A stretch of 64,000 nucleotides of DNA from an uncultured Bacilli bacterium (GTDB taxonomy: Bacteria; Bacillota_I; Bacilli_A; ML615J-28; CAG-698), in contig CANQVC010000002.1 of assembly GCA_947627195.1 (NCBI GenBank), positions 25,663-89,662 of the forward strand, written 5' to 3'. The notes below the pieces were generated by a model. The model saw only the letters and a program-made list of their open reading frames with translations, ran no database searches and was not told where the DNA came from. The position numbers and the translations under genes are program-made. Each line of letters begins with the position of its first letter. Within the stretch, counting starts at the first letter, position 1. This document shows positions 45,530 through 53,247 of the stretch, in pieces.

Positions 45530-47794
45530 TTATCGATAGCAACCGACAACAATAACTTCTTTATTTTGTGCCTCTGCCATTTTTATACAATCAAATGTTC
45601 CACCGCGATTTATTGGTGCACCATTATTATCAACTAACGGAATTGCTTTTTTATCCCACAGTGCAATTAATTTATCACACTTGCTTACAATATATTTACT
45701 AGCCTCAGCATAAGTTGAGCGAGGATCTTCTACAACTCTACAAACAACTGTTTGTGCCAAAAGATGTCTCATTTTTAATTCATCATTTTCATCAAATGAA
45801 CGCCCATGTGATTTAGCATCATTTCTAACATCTTCAATAAACAATTCAACTGGCATAGGTAAAACAGCTTTAATAGTTAATCCTAATTCAACAGCACATT
45901 CTGCAATTAATTGATCAGCTCCATAGGCAAAACAAGTGCGAACAATTACGTGATTTGTTTTACTAAATTCTTCTAATATTTTTTTTACACTTGATTTAAG
46001 CGTTTCAACATTTTCATTAAAAAAACGATGACCAGTTCCAGCAATTTCAAGTTTTGGTTTTCTTCCAGTACGATAATTATAAATTTTTATATTACTATCA
46101 AATCTTTTTAATAAATCAAGAATATTTTTAATCATTAATTCATCTTTAGATTGTTCATCTTTCGATAACATTTCATAAGGGACAATATCTTGATGTATTT
46201 TTTTGCTATTTCGTTCTTCTCTCGATTTATAATCTGTTCCGTATTTCCAACCCATAGCTAGTTTTTCTTTTACCCATCGTACATGTTCTTCACGACATAA
46301 AAAACCAAGGTTGTTTTTATAATTTGCCTCAACACGATTGAAATCTTCAACAACAGGATAATCAAGATCTTTTCTACTGTAAAAACAATTAATAAGTTCA
46401 AGTTTATAACTATAAGATTTAGCTTGCTCAATATTGGATAATTTAAATTCGAGAGGCAAACTTCCGAAATCTTCACTAATAAATTCTGTACTAAGCGACA
46501 TACAATGTTCATTATAACTTGCATGAATTGCTTTTGCTAAATCGCATAAACTTATAAAATCATCATCAGAAGCAAATAAATTAGATTTTTTTTGTTTACG
46601 TTTTTCTTGAACCTTAACAATTATATTAAGAGGTGTATCAACAAACTTGCGAATCCTATTTAAAAATATACCATCTTTCATCTCACAATAATTATTATTC
46701 TTTTCAATATTTGGTTCTAATTTCTCATCATATGTGCGCACAATATACGAATCATATGTATAACAAACAAGTAACATGTTATTTGAAATATCAAGAGCAA
46801 AATCCCAAGCAATTGGATCTCTTTTACTAATTTTTCCATAAGCAAGACGATCCCAACATTGAAGTTCATCACATAAGATTATAAGATAGGCAAGAGGATG
46901 TTCATCAAAACGTATTGGATGAGCTTGATTTTGTGGAGCGTCATATTTATTAAAACTATTATGTAAAAGAATAGCTGTCAAAACATCTAAACATTGCATA
47001 TCAAAGTAAAATGAAGGCATAGAAAATAATTGACGTGCTAAGACTATAGCACTAAAATAACCATGATCCATGAATTTAGGTTGATGTACAACACGATCAA
47101 TAAGTTTTTTACAAACTAACTCTTGATTATATCCATCACGTTTTTCCAGACCATATGCTAAAAGGTCATTATATGTTGTGATGTTTTTTATCTCAGGGAA
47201 TATTTCCGATAATCTTTTTCGCGCATTTTTATTAATTGTAATAAATTGTTTGAAATTTCCATAAGAAACATATGGATTGCTTTTTTCATTACGTCCCCAC
47301 ATCTCTTCAGCATATGTTTTTATTTGTTCATGTGCAAGTTGAAATGGATAACCTATATCATGAAATAATGCTACTAATCCCCAAAACTTTAAAAAATTAA
47401 ATGAAGCACATCCATCATCAAGTTGATAGAAAGAAATATAATTCTTTCGAAAAGATGAATCATTAGCATAAAAGGCAAGTCCTAAAGCAAAGACATAAAC
47501 TGAATGAGAATAGTGATCTCTATGTTTAGATAATAATTCTCCAGAATGATACTCATGATCCGAAAGCATTTCAAGTAACTTTTTTGTATTATCATATCCT
47601 TGTCCAAACAATTGAAAAATTTCACTAAAACAAAAATAAACAGAAAATGCGTCTTCTTTTTTTCCACTTGCTAAAAATTGCTTTAACGATTGTTGAAAGC
47701 AAAGTTTATCATTTTCAGCAGTATCTTGCTTATAATAATTTCTCATATCAAGTATTTTAAAAAATTTATTACTTAATTCTGATAAAGTTTTCAT
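45530..47794 (-). CDS. HD - RyR - SLOG multidomain protein (putative immune effector)
   Basis: 754 residues with no membrane segment. Residues ~85-320 form a large HD-type domain: HRDHYSH (91-97), ALFHDIGYP with His145-Asp146, ILLHN (275-279) and CDELQCWDR (308-316). Residues ~498-560 match the RyR domain (EEHVRWVKEKLAMGWKYG, then KKIHQDIVPYEML-DEQ-D). Residues ~580-754 are a SLOG fold: IAGTGHR, YGADQLIAECAVELG, AVLPMP, CDKLIALWD and GGTFD. SLOG domains bind nucleotides such as ADP-ribose derivatives; RyR and SLOG are recurrent in conflict systems. The likely role is a ligand-gated phosphohydrolase. AGGAG precedes the ATG. Alternative: house nucleotide sensor. Confidence 0.78.
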   Translation of the reverse strand: MKTLSELSNKFFKILDMRNYYKQDTAENDKLCFQQSLKQFLASGKKEDAFSVYFCFSEIFQLFGQGYDNTKKLLEMLSDHEYHSGELLSKHRDHYSHSVYVFALGLAFYANDSSFRKNYISFYQLDDGCASFNFLKFWGLVALFHDIGYPFQLAHEQIKTYAEEMWGRNEKSNPYVSYGNFKQFITINKNARKRLSEIFPEIKNITTYNDLLAYGLEKRDGYNQELVCKKLIDRVVHQPKFMDHGYFSAIVLARQLFSMPSFYFDMQCLDVLTAILLHNSFNKYDAPQNQAHPIRFDEHPLAYLIILCDELQCWDRLAYGKISKRDPIAWDFALDISNNMLLVCYTYDSYIVRTYDEKLEPNIEKNNNYCEMKDGIFLNRIRKFVDTPLNIIVKVQEKRKQKKSNLFASDDDFISLCDLAKAIHASYNEHCMSLSTEFISEDFGSLPLEFKLSNIEQAKSYSYKLELINCFYSRKDLDYPVVEDFNRVEANYKNNLGFLCREEHVRWVKEKLAMGWKYGTDYKSREERNSKKIHQDIVPYEMLSKDEQSKDELMIKNILDLLKRFDSNIKIYNYRTGRKPKLEIAGTGHRFFNENVETLKSSVKKILEEFSKTNHVIVRTCFAYGADQLIAECAVELGLTIKAVLPMPVELFIEDVRNDAKSHGRSFDENDELKMRHLLAQTVVCRVVEDPRSTYAEASKYIVSKCDKLIALWDKKAIPLVDNNGAPINRGGTFDCIKMAEAQNKEVIVVGCYR

Positions 47795-47857
47795 ATAACT
47801 TCTCCTATTGCATAAATATTTACTTATAATATTAAAATTATACTTTTCAATATATAA

Positions 47858-47892
47858 TTTGACATAAATATAAAATTTTTTTATTTGTCAAA
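47858..47892. promoter_or_regulatory. Operator-like inverted repeat upstream of HD-RyR-SLOG
   Basis: TTTGACA (47858-47864) and TGTCAAA (47886-47892) with A/T-rich matching flanks, about 65 bases upstream of the start codon. Both arms contain TTGACA, so the site also resembles a -35 in each direction. Confidence 0.4.
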
Positions 47893-48096
47893 ATGATATT
47901 CTAAGTTTCAAACATATATTCAAACAAATATTGGATTTCACTATACTTTTTAAAAAACATTTGTAATTACATCTAATTTCTCACACACTTTAAAACTTAA
48001 ATTTTAATTCACAAGTGCTAATTCAAACAATTAAAACTATTTTTTTCATTTCAAATTATATTTTTATCATGGCAAAAGAGTACCATTTTAATACAA

Positions 48097-48136
48097 TGCA
48101 CGCGGTTGCACGCAAGTGAACGCAAATGCAAGCGAA
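48097..48136. repeat. Four tandem 10-bp repeats, consensus TGCACGCAAR
   Basis: TGCACGCGGT, TGCACGCAAG, TGAACGCAAA and TGCAAGCGAA lie head to tail with exactly 10-base spacing, about one helical turn each. They stand out by G+C content. Could be a cluster of binding sites or a slipped repeat. Confidence 0.75.
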
Positions 48137-48364
48137 TGTATATAGTAATAAAATAACAGAAAGCGTTAGGATCTCATAAATCTTATTTTTTTTAATACTA
48201 TTTAGTACTTTATTTAATTTAAATGTAAAATCTAATATAGTTTGATTTTGTCTTAGTCTAATTATTTATTTCATGCATATGCTGTATTATCCAATTTTCT
48301 ACCATTTTCAATTTTATTTAAAAATAAATTTCATATTTTTTAATCTAGTACAGTTATCGATAAT

Positions 48365-49249
48365 TCAAATTTTTTTATTAATAAAATTAATAACATCATT
48401 TACTCTTATCTTTTGAGAAAGTGCCATAGGTAATTTTAATAACTCACTTTCACTAACCCATTTATATTCAGTAGATTCATCATCAATTTTGATATCACCA
48501 TTTATAATAATACCATAATATAAAACACTAAACTCTTGTCTTACTTCTCCATCAGAATATTCAACAACAATTTCTGGATCTGTATAAATACCAATTAAAT
48601 CTACAATTTTAATAGATAAACCTGTTTCTTCTTTGGTTTCTCTCATAGCACAATCAATTAAACTTTCACCAAGTTCCATTGTTCCTCCAGGCATTGTCCA
48701 GTTTCCACTATCAATACGTTTTAACATAAGCAGTTTTCTATCATTGGATACTAATGCAACCATAGCTGCTGGTCGTATAGAATTAGCTTGTGGAGCAAAT
48801 ACATTATGATAATAATCATTACGTACCGTACGCATTTTTTCAGCTAACCACTTTTGAGTTTTATCATCTGCCTCAACAACTTTTTTATCATTTATAGATG
48901 GCTCTTTAATAAAAAGAATTTCTGTTCCCAGTTTAGCTCGTTGTGCATATGTTGTGTTTGGAAAAATTACAAAAAAATCTCCCTTTATAAATTCATGTAT
49001 TTCGCCAGTATCAACATCTAAATATTGTGTTCTACCACTTATCATATATTGATATTCCATTGCAATACTATGTTTGTGAGGCATCTCATTTGTATATTCA
49101 TTATATGATGTTATACCTATCTCTACTTCCTCACTTTTTATAAATTCAAGAATTTGTTCGCGTTTTAAATTGCCAACAAAATATTGTCTAGTTGTATTTT
49201 GAAGAGATTGGCGAATAACATCATTTTTAATAAATTTAAATTGTCCCAT
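48365..49249 (-). CDS. Cupin-NUDIX fusion protein
   Basis: 294 residues. Residues ~40-115 look like a cupin (PHKHSIAMEYQYMISG, GEIHEFIKGDFFVIFPN). Residues ~155-290 are a NUDIX hydrolase with a complete box: Gly189-x5-Glu195-x7-Arg203-Glu204, Glu207-Glu208-x-Gly210. NUDIX enzymes cleave nucleoside diphosphates linked to another group, ADP-ribose being a common substrate. It starts nine bases after the TPR gene, GAGGG upstream, so it is co-translated with TIR-NACHT/TPR. A role in removing the TIR product or a signal is inference. Confidence 0.85.
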   Translation of the reverse strand: MGQFKFIKNDVIRQSLQNTTRQYFVGNLKREQILEFIKSEEVEIGITSYNEYTNEMPHKHSIAMEYQYMISGRTQYLDVDTGEIHEFIKGDFFVIFPNTTYAQRAKLGTEILFIKEPSINDKKVVEADDKTQKWLAEKMRTVRNDYYHNVFAPQANSIRPAAMVALVSNDRKLLMLKRIDSGNWTMPGGTMELGESLIDCAMRETKEETGLSIKIVDLIGIYTDPEIVVEYSDGEVRQEFSVLYYGIIINGDIKIDDESTEYKWVSESELLKLPMALSQKIRVNDVINFINKKI

Positions 49250-49258
49250 ACAGCCCTC

Positions 49259-50275
49259 TTATAAAAAATATAAATGCAAATCGTTTATTACGTAGTTATC
49301 AATATTACGTAAAAATTCGGTACAATACTTATATTGCATCATTTCCGATAACTTAATTAATCCTAAATCTCTTTTTACAATATTACCTTCGTCTCTTTCA
49401 AGTAATTGTTGAATGATACCCACATTGATTTGTCCCCAAACTTGATTAATAGAATCATAAATCTCTTTAGATTTGATTAACATGCTCTTTGCACGCTCTA
49501 AATCTTTCATTTCAAGAAATACAGCAGCTTGACCCATAAAAGAGTGCGCTACCCATCCTGTAATTCCTCTATCAAAAGTAATATCCTGCATACGTTGATA
49601 GCAACACAAAGACTGTTTATAATTACCTAAATGTCTATAAACTTCACCTAAGGCACCAAGCAAGTAAATTTCATATCGAGATTCTATTTTGGCATTTGTA
49701 GATATATAACGTTTAGAAAATTCAAGTGCTCCCAAATAATCTTTTTGGGTACAATATATATCAATTAACTTTCTTGCTGATCTTACTTCAAAATCAGTTA
49801 AGTTATTTTCTATTGCAAAATTATAACTTTTATTTACCCACTCATTAGCTAAAAGAATATTACCATTTAAAACAGCAAGATTCCCTCCAAGCAAAAATAA
49901 TAATTCATTATATTCTTTTTTGAAGCTTAAAGGTGATACTCTATTTACTAATTCAATCGCTTCTTTAATTAGAGTTTCAACTGGAATAAAAAACATACTA
50001 TTGTGTATTTTGCGAATTGTCATCATTAAATATTCTTTGTTATTAATTATGGTATCTTGCGAAATTTTACTTAAAAAATCTTCATATAATAAAACAGCCT
50101 TTCGATAATTACCACTGACATGAATCATATCAATATAAATATTAAAAATCTTTATTTTAAGTTTATTAATACCGAAACGTTCAATCATCCATCCAACAAC
50201 AGATTCAATAAATCTTCTTTCACTTCTACGTTGTTGGGCTTCTAAAAAATCTTCTAAATTTATATCGTGCCACAA
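49259..50275 (-). CDS. TPR-repeat protein, probable C-terminal part of the TIR-NACHT gene
   Basis: 338 residues of helical repeats; LGALGEVYRHLGNYKQSLCCYQRM and SARKLIDIYCTQKDYLGALEF are TPR-like. The only start is a TTG at 50275 without a ribosome-binding site. The frame stays open further upstream and reads a natural sequence (FPDSWEKNKLIDRLWHDIN) that overlaps the end of the TIR-NACHT frame. One extra A in the A7 tract at 50292-50298 would fuse the two into a protein of about 1000 residues. In NLR-like proteins the C-terminal repeats sense the trigger. It is therefore either a split gene, a slippage product or a frameshifted gene. Confidence 0.75.
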   Translation of the reverse strand: MWHDINLEDFLEAQQRRSERRFIESVVGWMIERFGINKLKIKIFNIYIDMIHVSGNYRKAVLLYEDFLSKISQDTIINNKEYLMMTIRKIHNSMFFIPVETLIKEAIELVNRVSPLSFKKEYNELLFLLGGNLAVLNGNILLANEWVNKSYNFAIENNLTDFEVRSARKLIDIYCTQKDYLGALEFSKRYISTNAKIESRYEIYLLGALGEVYRHLGNYKQSLCCYQRMQDITFDRGITGWVAHSFMGQAAVFLEMKDLERAKSMLIKSKEIYDSINQVWGQINVGIIQQLLERDEGNIVKRDLGLIKLSEMMQYKYCTEFLRNIDNYVINDLHLYFL

Positions 50276-50280
50276 TCGAT

Positions 50281-52245
50281 CTATAAGTTTGTTTTTTTCC
50301 CATGAATCTGGGAAAAGATTAACACAACACCAATATGGAAAAGAGGAGTATCATTTTCAAGAAGAAATTGTTCTAAATCACGCCATTTTTCTAAATTAAT
50401 ATACAAATTGATAATATGAGTTTGAATAAAATAACTATCATAATCATATACACTACTTATTTTTTCTAATGGAATTAATTTTTTAACAACAGACTTCCTA
50501 TAATAATCTAATAATTTATTAGAACCTTTAGTTTTGTCAATAAAGAAATTATAGTTTTTTTCATAATCAGTTAACCATTCAGCAAAAGATTTATGCGTAA
50601 AAGAATACGTTATTATTGGGCGATTAATTCCATCAAAAAAAGTTTGTTCTTCATTAATCATACTTCCTAGCAATCCAATTCTACGTCTAATCTCTTCTTC
50701 TGAAACGTTAATAACATTGCATATAATTGTCGCAGGCAACCTATTTTCTGAAACTATCAATTCAAGTATTTTTTGTATCTCTATGAATTTATCAAGATCA
50801 TTTTCAAATTTTCTTCTGAAATTTCTTTCATAGAAATCATCAATACTTGATGGATACTCTTCAAACATTAAAATATTTAAATTACCTTGTTTTACAGCAT
50901 CTAAAAATAATGATGCATACAAAAAATTGCCGTCACACATATTATCCAATCTTGCTACCACTTCAGTATATTGTTCATCTGACATTTTAAAATTTAATTT
51001 ACTAAGATTATCAATTAAGTACTTATGAATGTCATTTTTATTATTATCACTCTTAGTATCTATGAAATAAGGGTTGAATCTTTTGAATATTGGCACAATA
51101 TTAGATTCAGGTCTCGATGTAATAACAAACCCTATCCATAAAGGAAGTTTATCTATACTATCCGCTAAAACATATGCTAATTCGTTAATACCATTGTGCT
51201 CTGCTTCATCAAGTCCATCTATAAGAATTAATTTTTTTTCTCTACCACCATCAATCAAAGTCGAAAGTGGTTGCACTATAAGAAACTCAAATAATTCTTT
51301 GCATGACATAGAATCTAATTTATCTGCAAATGTTTTTAATTTTTTTAATAAAAGTTTTCTATAATCAGGAAGTTTGGCTGATATTTTATGAGCAATAACT
51401 TTCGTAATAGTATTAGCTGGGTTATTTCCTATTTTATCCCACTCACAAAACACTCCACAAATAACATTTGGATTATAATGAATTTGATTAGCCATAAAGC
51501 AACTTTTACCAGAACCCGATTCTCCATACAAAATAAATGCTTTGGAATCGGTATTACTTATACGCCATTTTTCTAACAATATACTTAACCAATCTCTTCC
51601 TATAAATTCTTTGCTCAAAAGCATTAGTTCTTTAGTATCATTTAACACTGGTAAAAGGTAATTATCTACTTCTTCAATTTCGCCTTGAAAAGATTGAAAT
51701 TCATTGGAATCAATAACTTGCAAAAGTTGGTTAAATTTAATAGAGTACCATTGTTCCCATTCTTTGGATTCAAATTCTAAATTTGTCCAATCACTCATGT
51801 CTAACCATTGTACATCGCTTAAACTAGTTGGTGGACTTACTTCTTTTTCTGATTCTAACAAAATTGTTTTTATATTTCCGTGTTTTTGGGTTAAGGCAAT
51901 TTTAATTTCATCTAAACATACACCAGGATCTCTTACAGAATGCTTGCTCAAAAATGCAACGACACCTTTTGATTCAAGTAATCCAGTAGTAATTTTGCTT
52001 CTCCATTCATCACCGGCTTTTATATCACTTTGATCAATCCAAACGATATAGCCCAAAGCCTCTAAATCTCTTTTTATTCTTAAGACTAATCGAACATTAG
52101 AATCATGTCCATAACTAAAAAAAATTTTGCTTGAAATTTTTTGATCCAATGTAAATGTATAACCACAATCTTCACAAATATATAGATTGCGCTTTTTACT
52201 ATACATTACATCTTTTGAACCACATTTTATACATTTTATTTCCAT
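50281..52245 (-). CDS. Zn-ribbon - TIR - NACHT STAND ATPase (NLR-like, putative antiphage)
   Basis: 654 residues from the ATG at 52245 (AGGTG upstream; an in-frame GTG three codons before is less likely). Counting from that GTG: zinc ribbon with Cys8/11 and 27/30; TIR domain 42-155, with FFSYGHDS, VWIDQSDI and candidate catalytic Glu116 in CLDEI; NACHT with Walker A GESGSGKS (244-251), Walker B LILIDGLDEAEH and VITSRPES; winged-helix region to the end. TIR domains in bacterial immunity cut NAD+ or build cyclic ADP-ribose signals; the NACHT oligomerises on sensing. The stop lies just before the TPR frame and follows an A7 tract. It is preceded by a 22-codon overlapping leader. Confidence 0.87.
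   Translation of the reverse strand: MEIKCIKCGSKDVMYSKKRNLYICEDCGYTFTLDQKISSKIFFSYGHDSNVRLVLRIKRDLEALGYIVWIDQSDIKAGDEWRSKITTGLLESKGVVAFLSKHSVRDPGVCLDEIKIALTQKHGNIKTILLESEKEVSPPTSLSDVQWLDMSDWTNLEFESKEWEQWYSIKFNQLLQVIDSNEFQSFQGEIEEVDNYLLPVLNDTKELMLLSKEFIGRDWLSILLEKWRISNTDSKAFILYGESGSGKSCFMANQIHYNPNVICGVFCEWDKIGNNPANTITKVIAHKISAKLPDYRKLLLKKLKTFADKLDSMSCKELFEFLIVQPLSTLIDGGREKKLILIDGLDEAEHNGINELAYVLADSIDKLPLWIGFVITSRPESNIVPIFKRFNPYFIDTKSDNNKNDIHKYLIDNLSKLNFKMSDEQYTEVVARLDNMCDGNFLYASLFLDAVKQGNLNILMFEEYPSSIDDFYERNFRRKFENDLDKFIEIQKILELIVSENRLPATIICNVINVSEEEIRRRIGLLGSMINEEQTFFDGINRPIITYSFTHKSFAEWLTDYEKNYNFFIDKTKGSNKLLDYYRKSVVKKLIPLEKISSVYDYDSYFIQTHIINLYINLEKWRDLEQFLLENDTPLFHIGVVLIFSQIHGKKTNL
50292..50298 (-). 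other. A7 tract at the TIR-NACHT / TPR frame junction
   Basis: Minus strand GGGAAAAAAAC. In frame 0 it reads CAT GGG AAA AAA ACA and reaches TAG four codons on. With one more A the frame runs into the TPR region without a stop. The heptamer A-AAA-AAC is not in the right phase for classical -1 frameshifting, so polymerase slippage, a real mutation or a sequencing error are the candidates. Confidence 0.7.
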
Positions 52246-52304
52246 TGTAGACACCTATTAGCATTTCTTTGTAAGTAATATAGACTTATTTTAATTAGAT
52301 TCAT
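52236..52304 (-). CDS. Possible 22-residue leader peptide overlapping the TIR-NACHT start
   Basis: ATG at 52304 with GGAGG eight bases upstream, better than the TIR gene's own site. It encodes MNLIKISLYYLQRNANRCLQ and two further residues, and stops at 52236, ten bases inside the TIR gene. The overlap suggests coupled translation or translational attenuation. Too short to be sure. Confidence 0.4.
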   Translation of the reverse strand: MNLIKISLYYLQRNANRCLQWK

Positions 52305-52397
52305 TTTACTTTCCTCCAAGTTTGATTCTATTAATTTTTTGTATTTCATATTTAATAATAGGGGTTTATTAAACGGAATGTTGTTTCATCGGCTTGT

Positions 52398-52586
52398 TTA
52401 TTCTATTTTATTATTTCTTTGTAAATTTTTCAATGCGAACTCGTACAATCTTAGTAGGAGTTGCTCTATTTTTTCCCATCTATTAACTGAAGCATAAACA
52501 ACACCAAGAATAGAAGCTAATTCGGTTTGAGATATATCTAGTTTCGATCTTAGTTCAATTAATGCTTTTGAATAGTTATATTTCAT
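52398..52586 (-). pseudogene. Xre-type HTH regulator broken by a one-base loss
   Basis: Starts ATG at 52586 (GAGG upstream), MKYNYSKALIELRSKL, then a helix-turn-helix LDISQTELASILGV-ASVNRWE. After RWEK the frame loses similarity. One extra A in the A6 run at 52469-52474 restores KNRATPTKIVRVRIEKFTKK, ending at TAA 52411, which is what these short Xre-like proteins look like. So the gene is frameshifted, or expressed by slippage. It sits just upstream of TIR-NACHT and may have regulated it. Confidence 0.6.
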
Positions 52587-52754
52587 ATTTTTATTCCTCA
52601 TTTTTGTTTGCTTCAAAAATATAACTAATTATAAGATTTTTTGATAAAATGTCTAATCTTTCGTCATAATAATCTCGTGTTTCTCTTAAATTTTCTTAAA
52701 AAATTTCACTTCTTTTTATGAAAATAAGTTTCAAAAAACTTTTCGTCAACTATA

Positions 52755-52775
52755 TAACCGTCAAAAATTTCCATA
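52755..52775. repeat. Left terminal inverted repeat of the IS-derived element
   Basis: TAACCGTCAAAAATTTCCAT-like end, the inverse of 53022-53042 (13 bp identical then 2-3 mismatches). Confidence 0.65.
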
Positions 52776-52813
52776 TTCGAACTCATTGTTTATATTTTCT
52801 ATGCCTTTTACAT

Positions 52814-52972
52814 TCAATGTTTTTTTACGAGGTTTGTATATTTACATATCCATCCCCACATTGTAGATTTTGCAATTCCATATTCTTCACAAATCTCATT
52901 CTTTTTTCTTCCCTGTAGATATTGTTTCACAACATCTATTTTAAATTTCTCTAAATATTCGTTCCTTTCCAT
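52814..52972 (-). pseudogene. Truncated IS3-type transposase OrfA (52 residues)
   Basis: Reads MERNEYLEKFKIDVVKQYLQ, GRKKNEICEEYGIAKSTMWG, WICKYTNLVKKH. This is the Transposase_8-type helix-turn-helix (EKFKIDVVKQYLQGRK...EYGIAKSTMWGWI) of IS3-group OrfA. It stops before the leucine zipper and there is no OrfB with the DDE catalytic core, so it cannot move alone. Confidence 0.75.
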
Positions 52973-53021
52973 GTTCGAACATCCTATTTAAATTATTTGA
53001 GATTCGATCTTTTTTGTACAT

Positions 53022-53042
53022 CTTGGATTTTTTTGACGGTTA
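53022..53042. repeat. Right terminal inverted repeat of the IS-derived element
   Basis: Inverse of 52755-52775; the core TTTTTGACGGTTA is identical over 13 bases. Confidence 0.65.
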
Positions 53043-53247
53043 CTCATCTATCGTTTGCCTATCGTCGTTACCATGATTTAATGCATCAAAAAAAATCCTG
53101 GAAATGCAACTTCTGCACTGTCCTACGACCAGTTTTTTCTTTAAACCACATAGACGTTGAAAGTCGAAATCTATAAAAAACATACTGATACATTGTATCA
53201 ATCTGGTTCTTTCAATATGAGGTCAAAATAAATCATTCAATAACGTA
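53043..53247. other. Unexplained G+C-richer segment with a 35-codon frame
   Basis: This stretch is less A+T-rich than its surroundings. The minus strand holds a frame at 53086-53193 (MYQYVFYRFRLSTSMWFKEK, TGRRTVQKLHFQDFF) without a clear ribosome-binding site, and a GATACAATGTATC palindrome. It may be more mobile-element debris or the start of a different insertion. No family was recognised. Confidence 0.4.

Larger units (their letters stand above)
47795..48364. other. 570-base intergenic region with tandem repeats and a palindrome
   Basis: No gene was found. It separates the NUDIX stop from the HD-RyR-SLOG start. It holds an inverted repeat near the start codon side (47858-47892) and four 10-bp repeats (48097-48136) that are conspicuously G+C-rich against their surroundings. 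The remainder is A+T-rich without clear signals. Confidence 0.6.
52755..53042 (-). mobile_element. IS-derived 288-bp element with ~20-bp imperfect terminal inverted repeats
   Basis: TAACCGTCAAAAA (52755-52767) and its inverse at 53030-53042, extending to about 20 bp with a few mismatches, flank a short transposase OrfA-like frame. No full transposase catalytic domain is present, so it is either a MITE-like derivative or a remnant. I saw no clear target-site duplication. Family not determined. Confidence 0.55.

Noticed and set aside
45508..45555. A 15-codon plus-strand frame with a good GGAGG upstream, inside the terminator of HD-RyR-SLOG
   Set aside because: The start lies in a terminator stem and the frame runs into the conserved 3' end of the SLOG gene; too short to support.
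48097..48136. CRISPR array
   Set aside because: Repeats are 10 bases with no unique spacers and no cas genes nearby.
50281..50300. Classical -1 ribosomal frameshift at the A7 tract
   Set aside because: The A-AAA-AAC heptamer is not in the phase of the upstream frame, and no stimulating pseudoknot was seen; slippage or mutation is likelier.
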